Origin: Plotosus lineatus
Taxonomy: Eukaryota > Chordata > Actinopteri > Siluriformes > Plotosidae
Direction: 5' to 3'
Assembly: GCA_024760905.1 (NCBI GenBank)
Contig: CM045737.1
Span: forward strand, 19,412,348-19,476,347
DNA length: 64,000 nt
Shown: in pieces, positions 36,655 to 47,513 of the stretch
How positions within the stretch are numbered: the stretch's first letter is position 1
Layout: the number at the start of each line of letters is the position of its first letter
Notes under the pieces: model-generated
Databases searched by the model: none
Told to the model about the DNA's origin: nothing
Seen by the model: only the letters and a program-made list of their open reading frames with translations
Position numbers and translations under genes: made by a program

Positions 36655-37345
36655 CAATTCAATTCATTTTTATTTGTAAAGTGCTTTTTACCAGTGGTGG
36701 CATAGTGTTATAGGGTGCTAGATTGCTGATCCAAAGGTTAGGGGTTCGAGTCCCACTCTCCACAAGGTTGTCACTCTCCCCCCAGTGCAGCTAACTGGAT
36801 TATCAAAGGCCGGCCATGTCTCTCGCTGTCTATGGTGAGAGGTTCATGTAAAAGAACCATTGCTGACGTTTGACAAGAGTAGCTGCAAAGCCGTCAGCGT
36901 GTTTCCGCCCTGCGATGGCCTGGCGAGCCGTCCAGGGTGTACTCTGCCCTCGCCCGGAGTCGATTAGGATGGGCGTCAGCCTCCCCGCGCCCCTAATTAG
37001 GATAAAGCGGTTACAGAAAATGAAATGAACTGAAGTGCTTTTTACAATTGACATTGTCACAAAGCAGCTTTATACAGTAAAACAGTAAAAGTAGGAGTTT
37101 ACAAATCAGAAAAGAATTTAAACAGTTCTTACAACACAGCCCTAATGAGCATCATCCGTGGGGACGGTGGCAAGGAAAAGCTCACTCAGTAGATGTGAGG
37201 AAGAAACCTTGAGTGAAACCAGGCCCAAAAGGGAAACCCATCGTCATTTGGGTGAAACCATACGGATATAAAGCATATACGAGAACTTAATTACAGTCCA
37301 AAATGTAATCCGGCTGGTTATACAACAACTGTAAATCCTAAATAA
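36655..37345. repeat. teleost interspersed repeat interrupted by a SINE
   Basis: TTTTTATTTGTAAAGTGC joined (after the SINE) to ACAATTGACATTGTCACAAA, GCAGCTTTATACAG, then AGGAAGAAACCTTGAGTGAA and CCAGGCCCAAAAGGGAAAC. This block is familiar from many teleost genomes. Its class is not clear to me. Confidence 0.7.
36692..37032 (+). mobile_element. SINE family A with L2-type tail (plus strand)
   Basis: Head CAGTGGTGGCATAGTGTTAT with GGGGTTCGAGTCCCAC, full body, and tail ending GCGGTTACAGAAAATGAAAT. It sits in the preceding repeat with a 13-bp target duplication AAGTGCTTTTTAC at 36679-36691 and 37033-37045. Confidence 0.92.
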
Positions 37346-37558
37346 TTTGTGGGAAGAGAGTTAATATCACCTGCAGTGAAAGGTCATGTTCACAGTCTGT
37401 TAGGGCACATCTGGGTCCATTTAGATCTTCATTACCAAGAAGGAGGGACTTCCAAGATGAGGACTCCAGCCAGCATCAGCACAACAGGAGAGATCACAGT
37501 ACTCAGAAAGCAGAAGGATCACGATCATCAGGATCCCCTGAGGAGAATGTGTACCTCA

Positions 37559-37600
<42 letters not shown>

Positions 37601-38240
37601 CTTGGTATACTCATAATACACATGACAACATTACATTTTAAAATCAGCATTTGGACCTAGAGTAATATCAACACTATTTTAATTAGGGCAAATTTTAATA
37701 AAATTGAAATTAATTGCATTCACATTTTCATACCTCTCCGGTACTGATAACAATCAATTTATTCTTTCTTTCCCGCTGTCTGATTCTCGGTTTTCTGCTC
37801 TGATTTCACCATCTCTAGTAGGCATCTCACCATCGATCTAACTATATTTTAGCAGAACTGAACTGTAGATATTTCTGGAGATGCTTCTCCATGTCAAGAT
37901 TTTGAGATCTATCAGGACAACCTTGAAACAAATTTGTGAAAAAGCAACTCTCTTACTCCTCCGGCTACCCCGTCTCAGTCATACCTGCTTCTTCTTCACG
38001 ACATGCTTCCTGCCCTCAGAGGTTCCTTTATCTGCCCACAGCAGCAGTACCTCATACATTGGGGTACTTATCACATCTCACTCTGCACCACCTTCTCTAG
38101 AATGGCTCAACTAGACCTTCTGTCCTTCAAAACACAAAGAAGACATACATTCAAACTTTTCTCTGTTTTGATAATCAGATGATGGAATGAATTTACCTGA
38201 TCTTTCTATCTTCTAGTGAAGAGTAAGCACCTGTTCACGG
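37346..38240. other. non-coding sequence with (GA)n
   Basis: (GA)n at about 37561-37596. 37740-38220 may continue the same teleost repeat or be unique; no gene is seen. Confidence 0.45.
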
Positions 38241-38383
38241 CTTCTTCTTCTTTTCCTTTCTGCTTTTTCCCTTTTTCAGGGGTCACCACAGTGAATCATC
38301 TGATTCGCATGTTTGACTTGGCGTAGGTTTTTAGATCGGATGCCCTTCCTGACACAACCCTTTAACAAGGGACAGAAATATAT
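38241..38383 (-). mobile_element. RTE-tail fragment without SINE head
   Basis: Contains the LINE 3' terminus (TTTTCCTTTCTGCTTTTTCC; GTCACCACAGTGAATCATC) joined directly to the LINE 5'-like segment (CGGATGCCCTTCCTGACACA). This is the same junction found in family A' SINEs, but no tRNA head or body is present. Confidence 0.75.
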
Positions 38384-38565
38384 GTTATAAAATATTATAT
38401 ATTCCACATATATACATTTTTATACATATTTAAAAATTATACAAGTAAATTTAGTGTAGCCTAGCCTAGGCTAGCCTAGAGACAAGCTAATTTGATTTAA
38501 GTCATTTTCGACTTAAGTCGTCTCACCTGGAACCAATTAACGACGTAAGCCGAGGTATACCTGTA
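38384..38565 (-). mobile_element. Tigger-like terminal fragment
   Basis: Read on the minus strand it begins CAGGTATACCTCGGCTTACG near 38565, a typical Tigger end. The other end is missing; the RTE-tail fragment abuts it at 38384. Confidence 0.65.
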
Positions 38566-38574
38566 TATTAATAA

Positions 38575-38885
38575 ATATCCACTACACAGGATGCTTAATC
38601 CGAGCATCAAGCTCGTCCATCTTGTTTCGCAGAGACTGAACATTTGCAAACAGTATGACCGGGAGTGCTAACCTTCCACTGCTAACAAAGCGCCGGAGTC
38701 GTCGTTCGGCGCCTTCCCCGCCTACCGCGTCTCCGCCTGGGCTTATTGTTATCCGGGATGCGGCTAGCATTGAGCAGCCGTAGCATATTAGCTCAGGATA
38801 AGAGATGAGCGTGCTCAGTTCTAAATGTCCGAAAGGACTGCACTCTCATAGCGGTAGTAGTAGGGTCGCCTGGTCATAGACGAGG
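38575..38885 (-). pseudogene. non-LTR LINE ORF fragment (N-terminal part)
   Basis: The minus-strand frame 38770-38582 ends with LALPVILFANVQSLRNKMDE, matching the start of the endonuclease domain of CR1/Rex1-like LINEs ('ANVRSLRNK-DEL'). It is a different element from the RTE copies. Only the beginning of the domain is present. Confidence 0.6.
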
Positions 38886-40160
38886 ATAGTGCAAAAAACA
38901 AACAAACAACTACATACAAAACAACAAATCAAAACAAAGAAACAACTTGACTCTGAGAACTCTGTAACGTCGGTCTCTAGGGAGCATCATCTTGGAAGGT
39001 CACTAAGGAACTTCATTATTCGAGTTGCTCGCAAAGCATGCTGGGAGTCTCGACTCGCGATACCTGATGCGAGAATTAATTTGGATATAAAAGATATAAG
39101 CGCGGCTAACACATAAAATTATACATGATATTTAAAGATACAATTTTGTGTCTGGTTAAGATTTGATATTTTTTTCACATCGGCATTAAATACAAAGATC
39201 GGCGGGGTAAAAAATTATAAACTGAAAAGTTAAAAATTATCTTTTAGCGGCACTTTTGCCAGCACTTTGACGGATCCGTCAATTGGAAAATAAAAACGCC
39301 TAACGGCTAAAAATTGTGCAATGTGTTAGTCATCAGCTTCACTACAAAAGAGTTTGGTGATGAATGTTATGGATGCATTTGTTATGTATGGTTCATGTAT
39401 AAATCGTATCTTTTCAGGCCGGGTGATGACTTTCTCTCTCATACATTTAAAATGGCCACCACTTTGGTTTGTAAGATGTGGGGAGTTTATGTTTTGAGAA
39501 TTATTACACATGTGGAAAATGGAGTAAAAATAATCCCAATACCTTGATAAATTGATTTAATCTTAAAGTGCAATCGGCTCCATATTTTTCAGTTTGAAAT
39601 ACTGTACCTGAGACTTAGTTTTGTGCTTTTGTACAAACACTGTGATCAGTTGTAATGCGCAGATGTGAATGAGCAACTGAAGCAAATTGCACGTTTTTCT
39701 TGAGAAATCTGAAGTTGTTCGTAACGTGTTTTGTAAAACGATAGGTCATTAAATTAGAAATATCCTAATGTACTTCTTTCCACTAAAACTGTTCGCCCAT
39801 TATTTTGTTTTCTGTCATATTGCATAAAGCTTCTCCAACAATGTTTTAGTCTGATGGTAGTCTTGGTCCCTGTCCTAGTAAATTAGTAAGATTATAAAAT
39901 AGGCTATGTGTTTTAATATGTCACATCAGGACACTTCTGTCAGTCACTTTTAATAAGCCATTGTCTGTCTGCTAAGTAACTTAACTGTAAATGTAAATGC
40001 TGCAGTATGATTCGCAGGATGTGAGTTCTAGCCCAGTAATGGACATTTTATAATTGGTCATAGTGCAAGGTGCCTGGCAAGGCATTTTAATTTCTTATTA
40101 TTGGTGTAGAATTCGCTCTAATGTAGACACGGCAATAGCAGCATGGATTTTACCAACGAT
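38886..40160. other. non-coding sequence, nothing recognised
   Basis: An A-rich stretch at 38895-38945 and otherwise mixed sequence. Frames at 39314-39547 show no domain or splice context. Confidence 0.45.
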
Positions 40161-40178
40161 ACAAATGATCAAACTGTA

Positions 40179-40528
40179 GGGGCAGTGGTGGTCTAGTGGT
40201 ATAGGGCGCTGGATCGCTGATCCAAAGGTTAGGGGTTCGAGTCCCACTCTCCACAAGGTTGTCACTGTCCCCCCCAGTGCAGCTAACTGGGTTATCAAAG
40301 GCGGGCCATGTCTGTCACTGTCTATGGTGAGAGGCATGTAAAAGAACCATTGCTGACTTTCGTAAAGAGTAGCTGCAAAGTCGTCAGCGTGTTTCTGTCC
40401 CTTGCTAAAAAAAGGGTTGTGACAGGAAGGGCATCCGACGTAAAAACCTCTGCCAAATCAAACGTGCGAATCAGATGACTCGCTGTGGCGACTCCCGAGT
40501 AAAAGGGAAAAAGCCGAAAGGAAGACAG
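40179..40528 (+). mobile_element. SINE family A' with RTE-type tail (plus strand), complete
   Basis: Head GGCAGTGGTGGTCTAGTGGT, B-box-like GGGTTCGAGTCC, body, and RTE-like tail ending AAAAAGCCGAAAGGAAGACA. It is bounded by an 18-bp target duplication at 40161-40178 and 40529-40546 with a single mismatch. The clearest type copy of this family. Confidence 0.93.
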
Positions 40529-40604
40529 ACAAATGATCAACCTGTATACTGTATGTATATTGAATTAAGAACTAATTAACTTTATTCTGTATACCAGAAT
40601 CCAA

Positions 40605-40730
40605 AATACAGCACTATACTATACTATACTATACTGCACAATGTGATGTGACTCTGTACTATACTGTGCTATAGTGCACTATACTATGGTATTCTATACT
40701 ATGCTATAATACAACATACTATACTGTACT
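40605..40730. repeat. degenerate (ACTAT)n tandem repeat, part 1
   Basis: Irregular ACTATACT-type pentamers. The array appears to resume at about 41327-41424 and 41615-41640 after mobile element insertions. Confidence 0.8.
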
Positions 40731-41091
40731 CTGTTCAGTTCATTTTCTGTAACCACTTAATTGTAATTAGGGTCATGGGGAGGTTGCTGCCCATCCCAGC
40801 CGACTCTGGGTGAGACTACACCCTGGACAGCTTGCCATGCCAGGCCATCACAGGGCGGAAACACGCTGATGGCTTTGCAGCTACTCATGTCGAAAGTCAG
40901 CAATGGTTCTTTTACATGAACCTCACACCATAGACAGTGAGGGACATGGCCGGTCTTTGATAACCCAGTTAGATGCACTGGGAAGGGGGGGGGGGGGGGG
41001 GACCAGTGACAACCGACTGAGAGTGGGGCTTGAACCCCCAACCTTAGGATAAGTGATCCAGTGCCCTTTACCACCAGGCCACCACTGCCCT
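40731..41091 (-). mobile_element. SINE family A with L2-type tail (minus strand)
   Basis: Tail TTCATTTTCTGTAACCAC to head CAGGCCACCACTGCC. It is flanked by TACTGTACT at 40722-40730 and 41092-41100. It contains a run of about 18 G at 40984-41001. Confidence 0.88.
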
Positions 41092-41326
41092 TACTGTACT
41101 GCGCTGTCCTTCAAATATAAACTGCAACATCTGACCTGATGATAAAAACTGGGTTATCGCCAATTTTAGTTCCGAGAAACAGACAGGAAGCTGATCTCAA
41201 GTAAACTGCAGTAACTGAAACAGATCTCTCAGTTTGCCTTTGTTTTTTTCTAACCTAAGGCCTTAACAAGGCATGAATGTTTAGCTGTTGAGTCAGATAG
41301 TGTTGCTTATCTTTGTGGGTTATGAT

Positions 41327-41424
41327 ACTATACTACACTACACTACACCATACTACATTATACTACACTATAATATACCACACCATACTATACTGTACTG
41401 TTCTGTGCTATACTATGCCATGCT
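41327..41424. repeat. degenerate (ACTAT/ACTAC)n tandem repeat, part 2
   Basis: ACTATACTACACTACACTAC-type array, ending in the target site of the LINE fragment. Confidence 0.85.
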
Positions 41425-41614
41425 TCTTCTTCTTTTCATTTCGGCTTTTCCCTTCAGGGGTCGCCACAGCGAATCATCTGCCTCCATCTCACCCGATCCT
41501 CTGCATCTTCTTCTCTTACACCAACTGCCTTCATGTCCTCCTTCACCACGTCCATGAATCGTCTCTTTGGTCTTCCTCTAGGCCTTCTGCCTGTTAGTTC
41601 CAAAAAAAAAATTC
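41425..41614 (-). mobile_element. 5'-truncated RTE LINE insertion
   Basis: About 190 bp matching the LINE 3' end (TTTCGGCTTTTCCCTTCAGG to CTGCCTGTTAGTTCC), with an A-run at the truncated end. It is flanked by the 15-bp target duplication ATACTATGCCATGCT at 41410-41424 and 41615-41629. Confidence 0.92.
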
Positions 41615-41657
41615 ATACTATGCCATGCTATGCTATACTAAACTTGCAAATTATTAA

Positions 41658-41930
41658 TCTAGGATGCCACGGTGGCACAGTCCTCAGCACATGTGCCTCA
41701 GAGCAAAAGGTTCTAGGGTTGAATTCTTGAGCTCTGAGTGTTCCTGTGTGGCGTTTACATGATTTCCCTGTGTGGATTTCCTCTAGGTACTCCAGTTTCC
41801 TCTCACAGCCCAAGTGAGTGTAAATGTTTGTATGTATGTTAATCCTGCAATAGCCTGGCTGAGTCGGCTGAGATGGGTGCCAGCCTCCTCACAACCATAA
41901 CTAGAATTTAATCCAGTTCCCCACCCTGTC
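41658..41930 (+). mobile_element. V-SINE-like element (plus strand)
   Basis: GCCACGGTGGCACAGTCCTC head, TCCTGTGTGGCGTTTACATG, CCTCTAGGTACTCCAGTTTC, and tail GTCGGCTGAGATGGGTGCCA. Confidence 0.75.
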
Positions 41931-42235
41931 GAGAATCTGCCTCAAAAGGGTTTCATTTTGTTGTAGAGCTGCATAACACTTACATGCCACGAGGGGGCGA
42001 GAATGTACAAGAAAACTACCCAAGAAAACAGTGATTAGGCTTTATTTACTGACTGCGATACACTTGTAGTAACTTTTAATTAAGCCTCCTTAATGTATCC
42101 CATGTTAAAATAGAATTGGGAAATTTATATACTATAATTAAAAGTCTTTATTCAAACCCAGCCCAGACAAAAACTCACCACACGCAGGATCAAAGCAAGG
42201 ATTCTGAAGCTCTTGAATAATAATGCTGCTACACC
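41931..42235. other. unique sequence, nothing recognised
   Basis: No gene or repeat signature apart from weak V-SINE-like head similarity near 42150-42200 (CCAGACAAAAACTCACCACA). Confidence 0.4.
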
Positions 42236-42237
42236 AT

Positions 42238-42570
42238 CAGTGGAGGCCTGGTGGTAAGGTTCTGGATTACTGATCCCAAGGTTGGAGGTTCAAGCCCCAC
42301 TCTCAATGGGTTTCCATTGCCCCCCGTGCGGCAAAGTGGGTTCTCAAAGGCCAGCCATGTTACTCACTGTCTATGGTGTGAGGCATGTAAAAGAAGAATT
42401 GTTGACTTCCATCAAGAGTGGGCTGCATCGCCATCAGTGTTTATCTGCCCTGCAATGGCCTAGCGAGCTGTCCAGGGTGTACTCCGCCCTCACCAAGAGT
42501 CAGCTGAGATGGGTGTGCCCCGTGACCCTAATTAGGAATATGCGGTTCAGAAAATGAATGATTGAATGCT
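42238..42570 (+). mobile_element. SINE family A with L2-type tail (plus strand, diverged)
   Basis: Head CAGTGGAGGCCTGGTGGTAA and GGAGGTTCAAGCCCCAC. Tail GAGCTGTCCAGGGTGTACTC ending GCGGTTCAGAAAATGAATGA. ACCATCAG on both sides may be a short target duplication. Confidence 0.82.
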
Positions 42571-42725
42571 GAACCATCAGATCACCCCTGAAGGCTATTT
42601 TATAATAATCAACAATTAGTTATCGAAGACAGTGGATGTCACTGAATAGACCCAGGGATGGAATGTTGAGGTGACTATTCAATTCAGTGACATCCTGAAG
42701 TGAATTTATGATTTTGTTAATATTG

Positions 42726-43061
42726 CTTCATTTTCTGTAACCGCTTAATCCTACTTAGGGTCGCGGGGAGGGTGGCGCCCGTCCTAGCTGACTCTGGGCG
42801 AGGGCAGAGTACACCCTGGACAGCTCGACAGGCCATCGCAGGGCGGAAACACACTGACGGCTTCGGAGCTACTCTTGTCGAAAGTCAGCAATGGTTCTTT
42901 TACATGAACCTCTCACCATAGACCGTGAGAGACATGGCCGGACTTTGATAACCCAGTTAGCTGCACTGGGGAGACAGTGACAACCTGTGGTGAGTGGGGC
43001 TTGAACCCCCAACTGTAGGATCAGTGATCCAGCGCCCTATACCACCAGGCCACCACTGCCC
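42726..43061 (-). mobile_element. SINE family A with L2-type tail (minus strand)
   Basis: Complete from CTTCATTTTCTGTAACCGC to AGGCCACCACTGCC. Confidence 0.88.
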
Positions 43062-43658
43062 TTGTTTATATTACATCAAGATTGTAATGGTTTATTTTTC
43101 ATAGCCTATTTTAAGCATGACAGAATTAGGTCAGGTGAGCTCCACCCACTCCATAAATAGAGCATAACCTGCACGCAAATGTCTTATAACATTCATTCTG
43201 TATTAACAATAGTGGACCCCATGACTTCTTATTATTCTCCTGTTAATTCTTTATGTTGTTTATTTATAAAAAATGTATCTCCAATAGTTTTTGTCCTGCG
43301 CAAGGATGCAAGTTAATCGTCCCCTTTTGACGGCCCATCACAATGCACCGTGTGCAACCACAAACCACAGTTTACACCATCACATGAACAGTTTTTGTTT
43401 TTTTTGTTTTTTTTTCTGAGGAGACAAAAATGGAGAACCTGGAGGAAATGCGCATAAATATTAAGTCAACACTTGAAAAGCTATCCGGTGATTAACCCTT
43501 GCTCAAGATTGACCTGGCAACCTTGGTACTGTGAGATGTGCTCCATTTTGCCACTCGTTGTTTTATTGTATACCGTACTACCTCATGATAAGCATAATTA
43601 ACTTTTATTTGTCAGAATTAAACACACATGAACGCCGCAGGGCTTTAAAGCCTTGCAG
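43062..43658. other. unique sequence, nothing recognised
   Basis: Mixed sequence with a T-rich run at 43396-43416. A weak V-SINE-like fragment may lie at 43420-43540 (GGAGAACCTGGAGGAAATGC). Confidence 0.45.
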
Positions 43659-43672
43659 TCTTGACCGTGTAT

Positions 43673-44047
43673 GTCTGTCTTCCTTTCGGCATTTTCCCTT
43701 TTACTCGGGAGTCGCCACAGCGAATCATCTGATTCGCACGTTTGATTTGGCAGAGGTTTTTACGTCGGATGCCCTTCCTGTCACAACCCTTTTTTTTTTA
43801 GCAAGGGACAGAAACACGCTGACGGCTTTGCAGCTACTCTTTACAAAAGTCAGCAATGGTTCTTTTACATGCCTCTCACCATAGACAGTGAGAGACATGG
43901 CCCGCCTTTGATAACCCAGTTAGCTGTACTGGGGTGGGGGGGGGGGGGGGGGGGCAGTGACAACCTTGTGGCGAGTGGGACTCGAACCCCCAACCTTTGG
44001 CTCAGCGATTCAGCACCCTATACCACAAGACCACCACTGCTCCCGTG
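43673..44047 (-). mobile_element. SINE family A' with RTE-type tail (minus strand), complete
   Basis: Tail CTTCCTTTCGGCATTTTCCC to head AAGACCACCACTGC. It has an exact 14-bp target duplication TCTTGACCGTGTAT at 43659-43672 and 44048-44061. It contains a poly(G) run of about 20 bases at 43937-43954. Confidence 0.93.
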
Positions 44048-44061
44048 TCTTGACCGTGTAT

Positions 44062-44798
44062 AACAACCCAAAACTTCTGGCATTTTTCCCCCTTGTGTCA
44101 AGGATAGGTCTCATTAAGACTTGTGGTGTGTTTAAATACGTGGTGTATTTAAAAAAAACAAAAAAAACATTTTCTTGAATGGACTGCTTTCAGCGATCAT
44201 GTATCAAGGAAAGAATTATCCAGTGGAGTTTTACACCGTCAATCATGCAGAACTGCATCAGTATAAATTCCTTTTCTGAGAAAATGAAAGTGTCATCTCA
44301 GAGAGCGAATTACAGTCGAATTCCCCACCCTCACAAAAATTGTTCAAGTTCTGACAATTCTATTCTTGAAAGACTGGATAGGTAAGAAACACAAGGTTTC
44401 AGGCTAACTGATCCTTAATTACCTTTTATATGTGAGATAAATATTTTGGCACTTTACACAGTTCTTACATCCCATCCTTTCAGCTTGATATGAGCAAAAG
44501 CAATAATAATAAAAAAAACCTGTGCAAAGCATGACAGCACTACACACACGGCGTGCACTGCGTCCAGCTACGCACAGTAAACTCTCCACATTACAGATTT
44601 TCCAGGTAGTGATGATTTCGCAGTGTTTGTGGTTCTAGTAGTGTTCACAGAAACAAGTGTGTTCCTCCTGGCTCTTAATAAATGCCCACATAAACTGACA
44701 TGTAACGATCAACCAATCAGAGACTACTGCTAACATTCTAGCTGAGGGTTCCACACCCTTATGAACGCCTTGAGCTTGGTGAAGTCACTGCTGGAAGT
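44062..44798. other. unique sequence, nothing recognised
   Basis: No gene or interspersed repeat signature; short A-runs only. Confidence 0.45.
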
Positions 44799-44799
44799 T

Positions 44800-45143
44800 C
44801 CTGTTAGTTCATTTTCTGTAACCGCTTAATCCTAATTAGGGTCACGGGGAGGCTGGCACCCATCCCAGCTGACTCTGGGCGAGGGCAGAGTACACCCTAG
44901 ACAGCTCGCCAGGCCATCACAGGGCGGAAACACACTGTCGGCTTTGCAGCTACGCTTGTCGAAAGTCAGCAATGGTTCTTTTACATGAACCTCTCACCAT
45001 AGACAGTGAGAGACATGGCCCGCCTTTGATAACCCAGTTAGCTGCACTGGGGGGACAGTGACAACCTGTGGTGAGTGGGACTTGAACCAACAACCTTAGG
45101 ATCTGTGATCCAGCACCTATACCACTAGGCCACCACTGCCCAC
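44800..45143 (-). mobile_element. SINE family A with L2-type tail (minus strand)
   Basis: Complete copy. The target duplication is CACTGCTGGAAGTT at 44786-44799 and CACTGCAGGAAGTT at 45144-45157 (one mismatch). Confidence 0.9.
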
Positions 45144-45219
45144 CACTGCAGGAAGTTTGAAATATTAATGCCATGAAATGAAATTTAAACATCGATTATT
45201 TAAAGCACACTCTCATTCA

Positions 45220-45568
45220 TTCATTCATTCATTCGCCAATCTGCTTAATCCTATAAGAGTTGCGGAAAGGCTGAAGCCTATTTCAGCCATCATTGAACAA
45301 AGGTGGAGTAGACTCTGAACAGCTCAATAGACCATGTGAGGGACAACACACACACACACACGCACACACCAACACTTGGCCCGAGGGGAAATTTGAAACA
45401 GCCAATGAGCTTAATGTACATGTCTTTGGAGTGTCAGAGGAAACCAGAATTACCCAGAGGAAACCTTTGCGACCACACGGAAAATATGTAAAATCAAAAA
45501 ATGCTCTTTCCTAGCCCAGGACCTTCTTGCAACGAGGTGGACATGCTAACCACTACACTGCCACGCCT
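45220..45568 (-). mobile_element. V-SINE-like element with L2 tail (minus strand)
   Basis: (ATTC)n, then AATCTGCTTAATCCTATAAG, GGTGGAGTAGACTCTG, a (CA)n patch, GCCAATGAGCTTAATGTACA and head ACATGCTAACCACTACACTG. Confidence 0.78.
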
Positions 45569-45607
45569 CTCAAAGTAAACAATGAAATGAATTCATTAAT
45601 TTACATT

Positions 45608-45905
45608 ATAAAATGTAAAGTCTGTTGGGTTTTTACACCCAAGCCTCATCAGGCCGGTGCTTATCCCCGGTTTCCAAAGTGTGAAGCGACCAGGAGTTCA
45701 ACTTCCCCTGGATGGGACACTAGTCCATCTCAGGTTACTTTCCCAGTATATTTTTACTGGTACCCATTTATACTGCTGGGTGAACAGAGGCACACTTGTG
45801 GTTGAGACCTTGCCCAGGGGTCTTAGCACAGTGATGGTCTCAGTGGGATTCAAACTCACAACCTCCCGATCATGAGCGCAGCACCCTAAACACTACACCA
45901 CCGGC
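45608..45905 (-). mobile_element. tRNA-derived SINE, family B (minus strand)
   Basis: Read on the minus strand: head GGTGTAGTGTTTAGGGTGCT and B-box-like TTGTGAGTTTGAATCCCAC, body CAAGTGTGCCTCTGTTCACC, 3' end AAAAACCCAACAGACTTTAC. It matches 52418-52718. Confidence 0.82.
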
Positions 45906-46164
45906 CTGTATAATTGAATTATAGAAGCACCTTACTCTCACTTCATCACTAAAATCTACATCAGTTGATTAAATTATTTCATTTCAGGACATAACAATTC
46001 TTAGTTAATTGTAAATTGCATGCTAACTTTTTAATTAATTTATTTTTTTATTTTCATGGAAGCCTCTTCATCATTAGAATTTCACTCCTTTACTCAAAAT
46101 GTCAAAAAATGTTGTCAGTAAAAGAAACCCAGAGCAGGAGGAATATTCAAGAGCAAATGAACTC

Positions 46165-46330
46165 ATTAATTCATTCATGCTCTGAACCTGTTAATCCTAA
46201 TTAGGATCACGAGGAGGCTGGCACCCATGTCAACCGACTCTGGGTGAGGGTGGCATACACCCTGGAGAGTTTGCCAGGCCATTGCAGGGCAGAAACACGC
46301 GGATGACTATGCAGCCAAATCTGGCCCACG
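46165..46330 (-). mobile_element. L2-type tail and partial family A body
   Basis: CTGTTAATCCTAATTAGGAT, GGAGGCTGGCACCCATG and GGCAGAAACACGCGGATGA, then lost. A truncated family A SINE. Confidence 0.7.
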
Positions 46331-46472
46331 ATCTCATTTTCTATGCCCCCATGATTTTTCTAAAATTATGAATATTGTATGTTCTTTGCATCAACCATTA
46401 CCATGAACTATAGCTCAACATCTATTCACTAGATGGGAGCAGCCTATCTTAAATAAAAAACTATTTATTAAA

Positions 46473-46582
46473 TCTGCATAGCAAAATAATATATTTAGGC
46501 ATTTCCCCCCTTTATTCGCTTTCCTTTTTCTGACAGCGAATAAATGGGAGAAATGCCTAAATGTATTATTTTGCTATGCAGA
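46473..46582. repeat. 110-bp imperfect palindrome (hairpin)
   Basis: Arms 46473-46520 and 46535-46582 pair over 48 positions with a few mismatches around a 14-nt loop. Arms begin and end with TCTGCATAGCAAAATAAT and its complement. Probably a small fold-back element; a hairpin RNA is possible but not shown. Confidence 0.8.
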
Positions 46583-47360
46583 TTTTGTTTTATCCTTTTT
46601 GAATAGATGCTCAGTGATTATTGAGCCCTCGATGATTTAGAAATACAGTGATGTGCCTGTCAGTGAAAATGAATTTGATACGTATATATGTGTGTCCGTG
46701 GACAGTGACTGGGCCAAACCCTTTCCCTGATCTACTTCTTGAAGTAGTTTTCTAAGAGACATATGGGGTGAGATTTTTTTAATAAGACATCCAGGCGCAA
46801 GACAAGAAAAACAAACAATGTAAGCCTGCATAAACTAAAACAGAAAGTTGTATATAAGTTAAAAATAAACCTTTTAAAACAAATTGAGTGTTTCTCAGTG
46901 GCCAGTTTCTGAATGCAGCATCATTGTGGTTGGATGTTTTCATATGGTGGACATAGACTCTCATGTCAGGGTCACTGCTGAGAATGAGCCACTATTAAAT
47001 CAGTATCTTGTCAGCCATTGTCCAGTGATGCTATCTTTCCCTTGATGGATGCCATCCAGATGTGTTTCCAAAGATCCACCCCGGGAGTAACTGGTTAGAT
47101 TGATGATGGGCTTCATAGATAAAAAAAAAAAATTCTGTATGCAGGCTACTTCTGTAATACTTCTATACTGTAGTATTATCTACAAACCGCACTTTCATGA
47201 CAGGTATAGCTAAGAAATTAATCATAGGATGTACAATAAAAATAATCAGATCCTCATGTTATCTTAGAAATATCAAATATCTCCATCCATCATGCTGAAA
47301 GTAAAACAGCAAATACAGTATCTGGGATTTTTAAATTATCGTATAAAGAAACTGGTAATA
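46583..47360. other. unique sequence, nothing recognised
   Basis: No gene or repeat signature. Confidence 0.45.
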
Positions 47361-47361
47361 T

Positions 47362-47475
47362 TGTGGTGAGGGTATCATGATCAAGAGGTTGTGAGTTTGA
47401 ATCCCATCAGATCACTGGCCGAGGTCTCACCCACAAGTGTGCCTCTGTCCACTCAGCCCAGTTTGAATGGCACTG
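47362..47475 (+). mobile_element. SINE family B fragment (plus strand)
   Basis: ATCATGATCAAGAGGTTGTG, TTTGAATCCCATCAGATC and CAAGTGTGCCTCTGTCCAC match the head and body of family B. Confidence 0.7.
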
Positions 47476-47513
47476 GTAGAATACTACTGCAGTGGTGGTT
47501 CTAGTGGTTTGGG

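Noticed and set aside
39314..39547. 77-codon frame as a small gene
   Set aside because: No recognisable product; length within chance expectation in AT-rich DNA.
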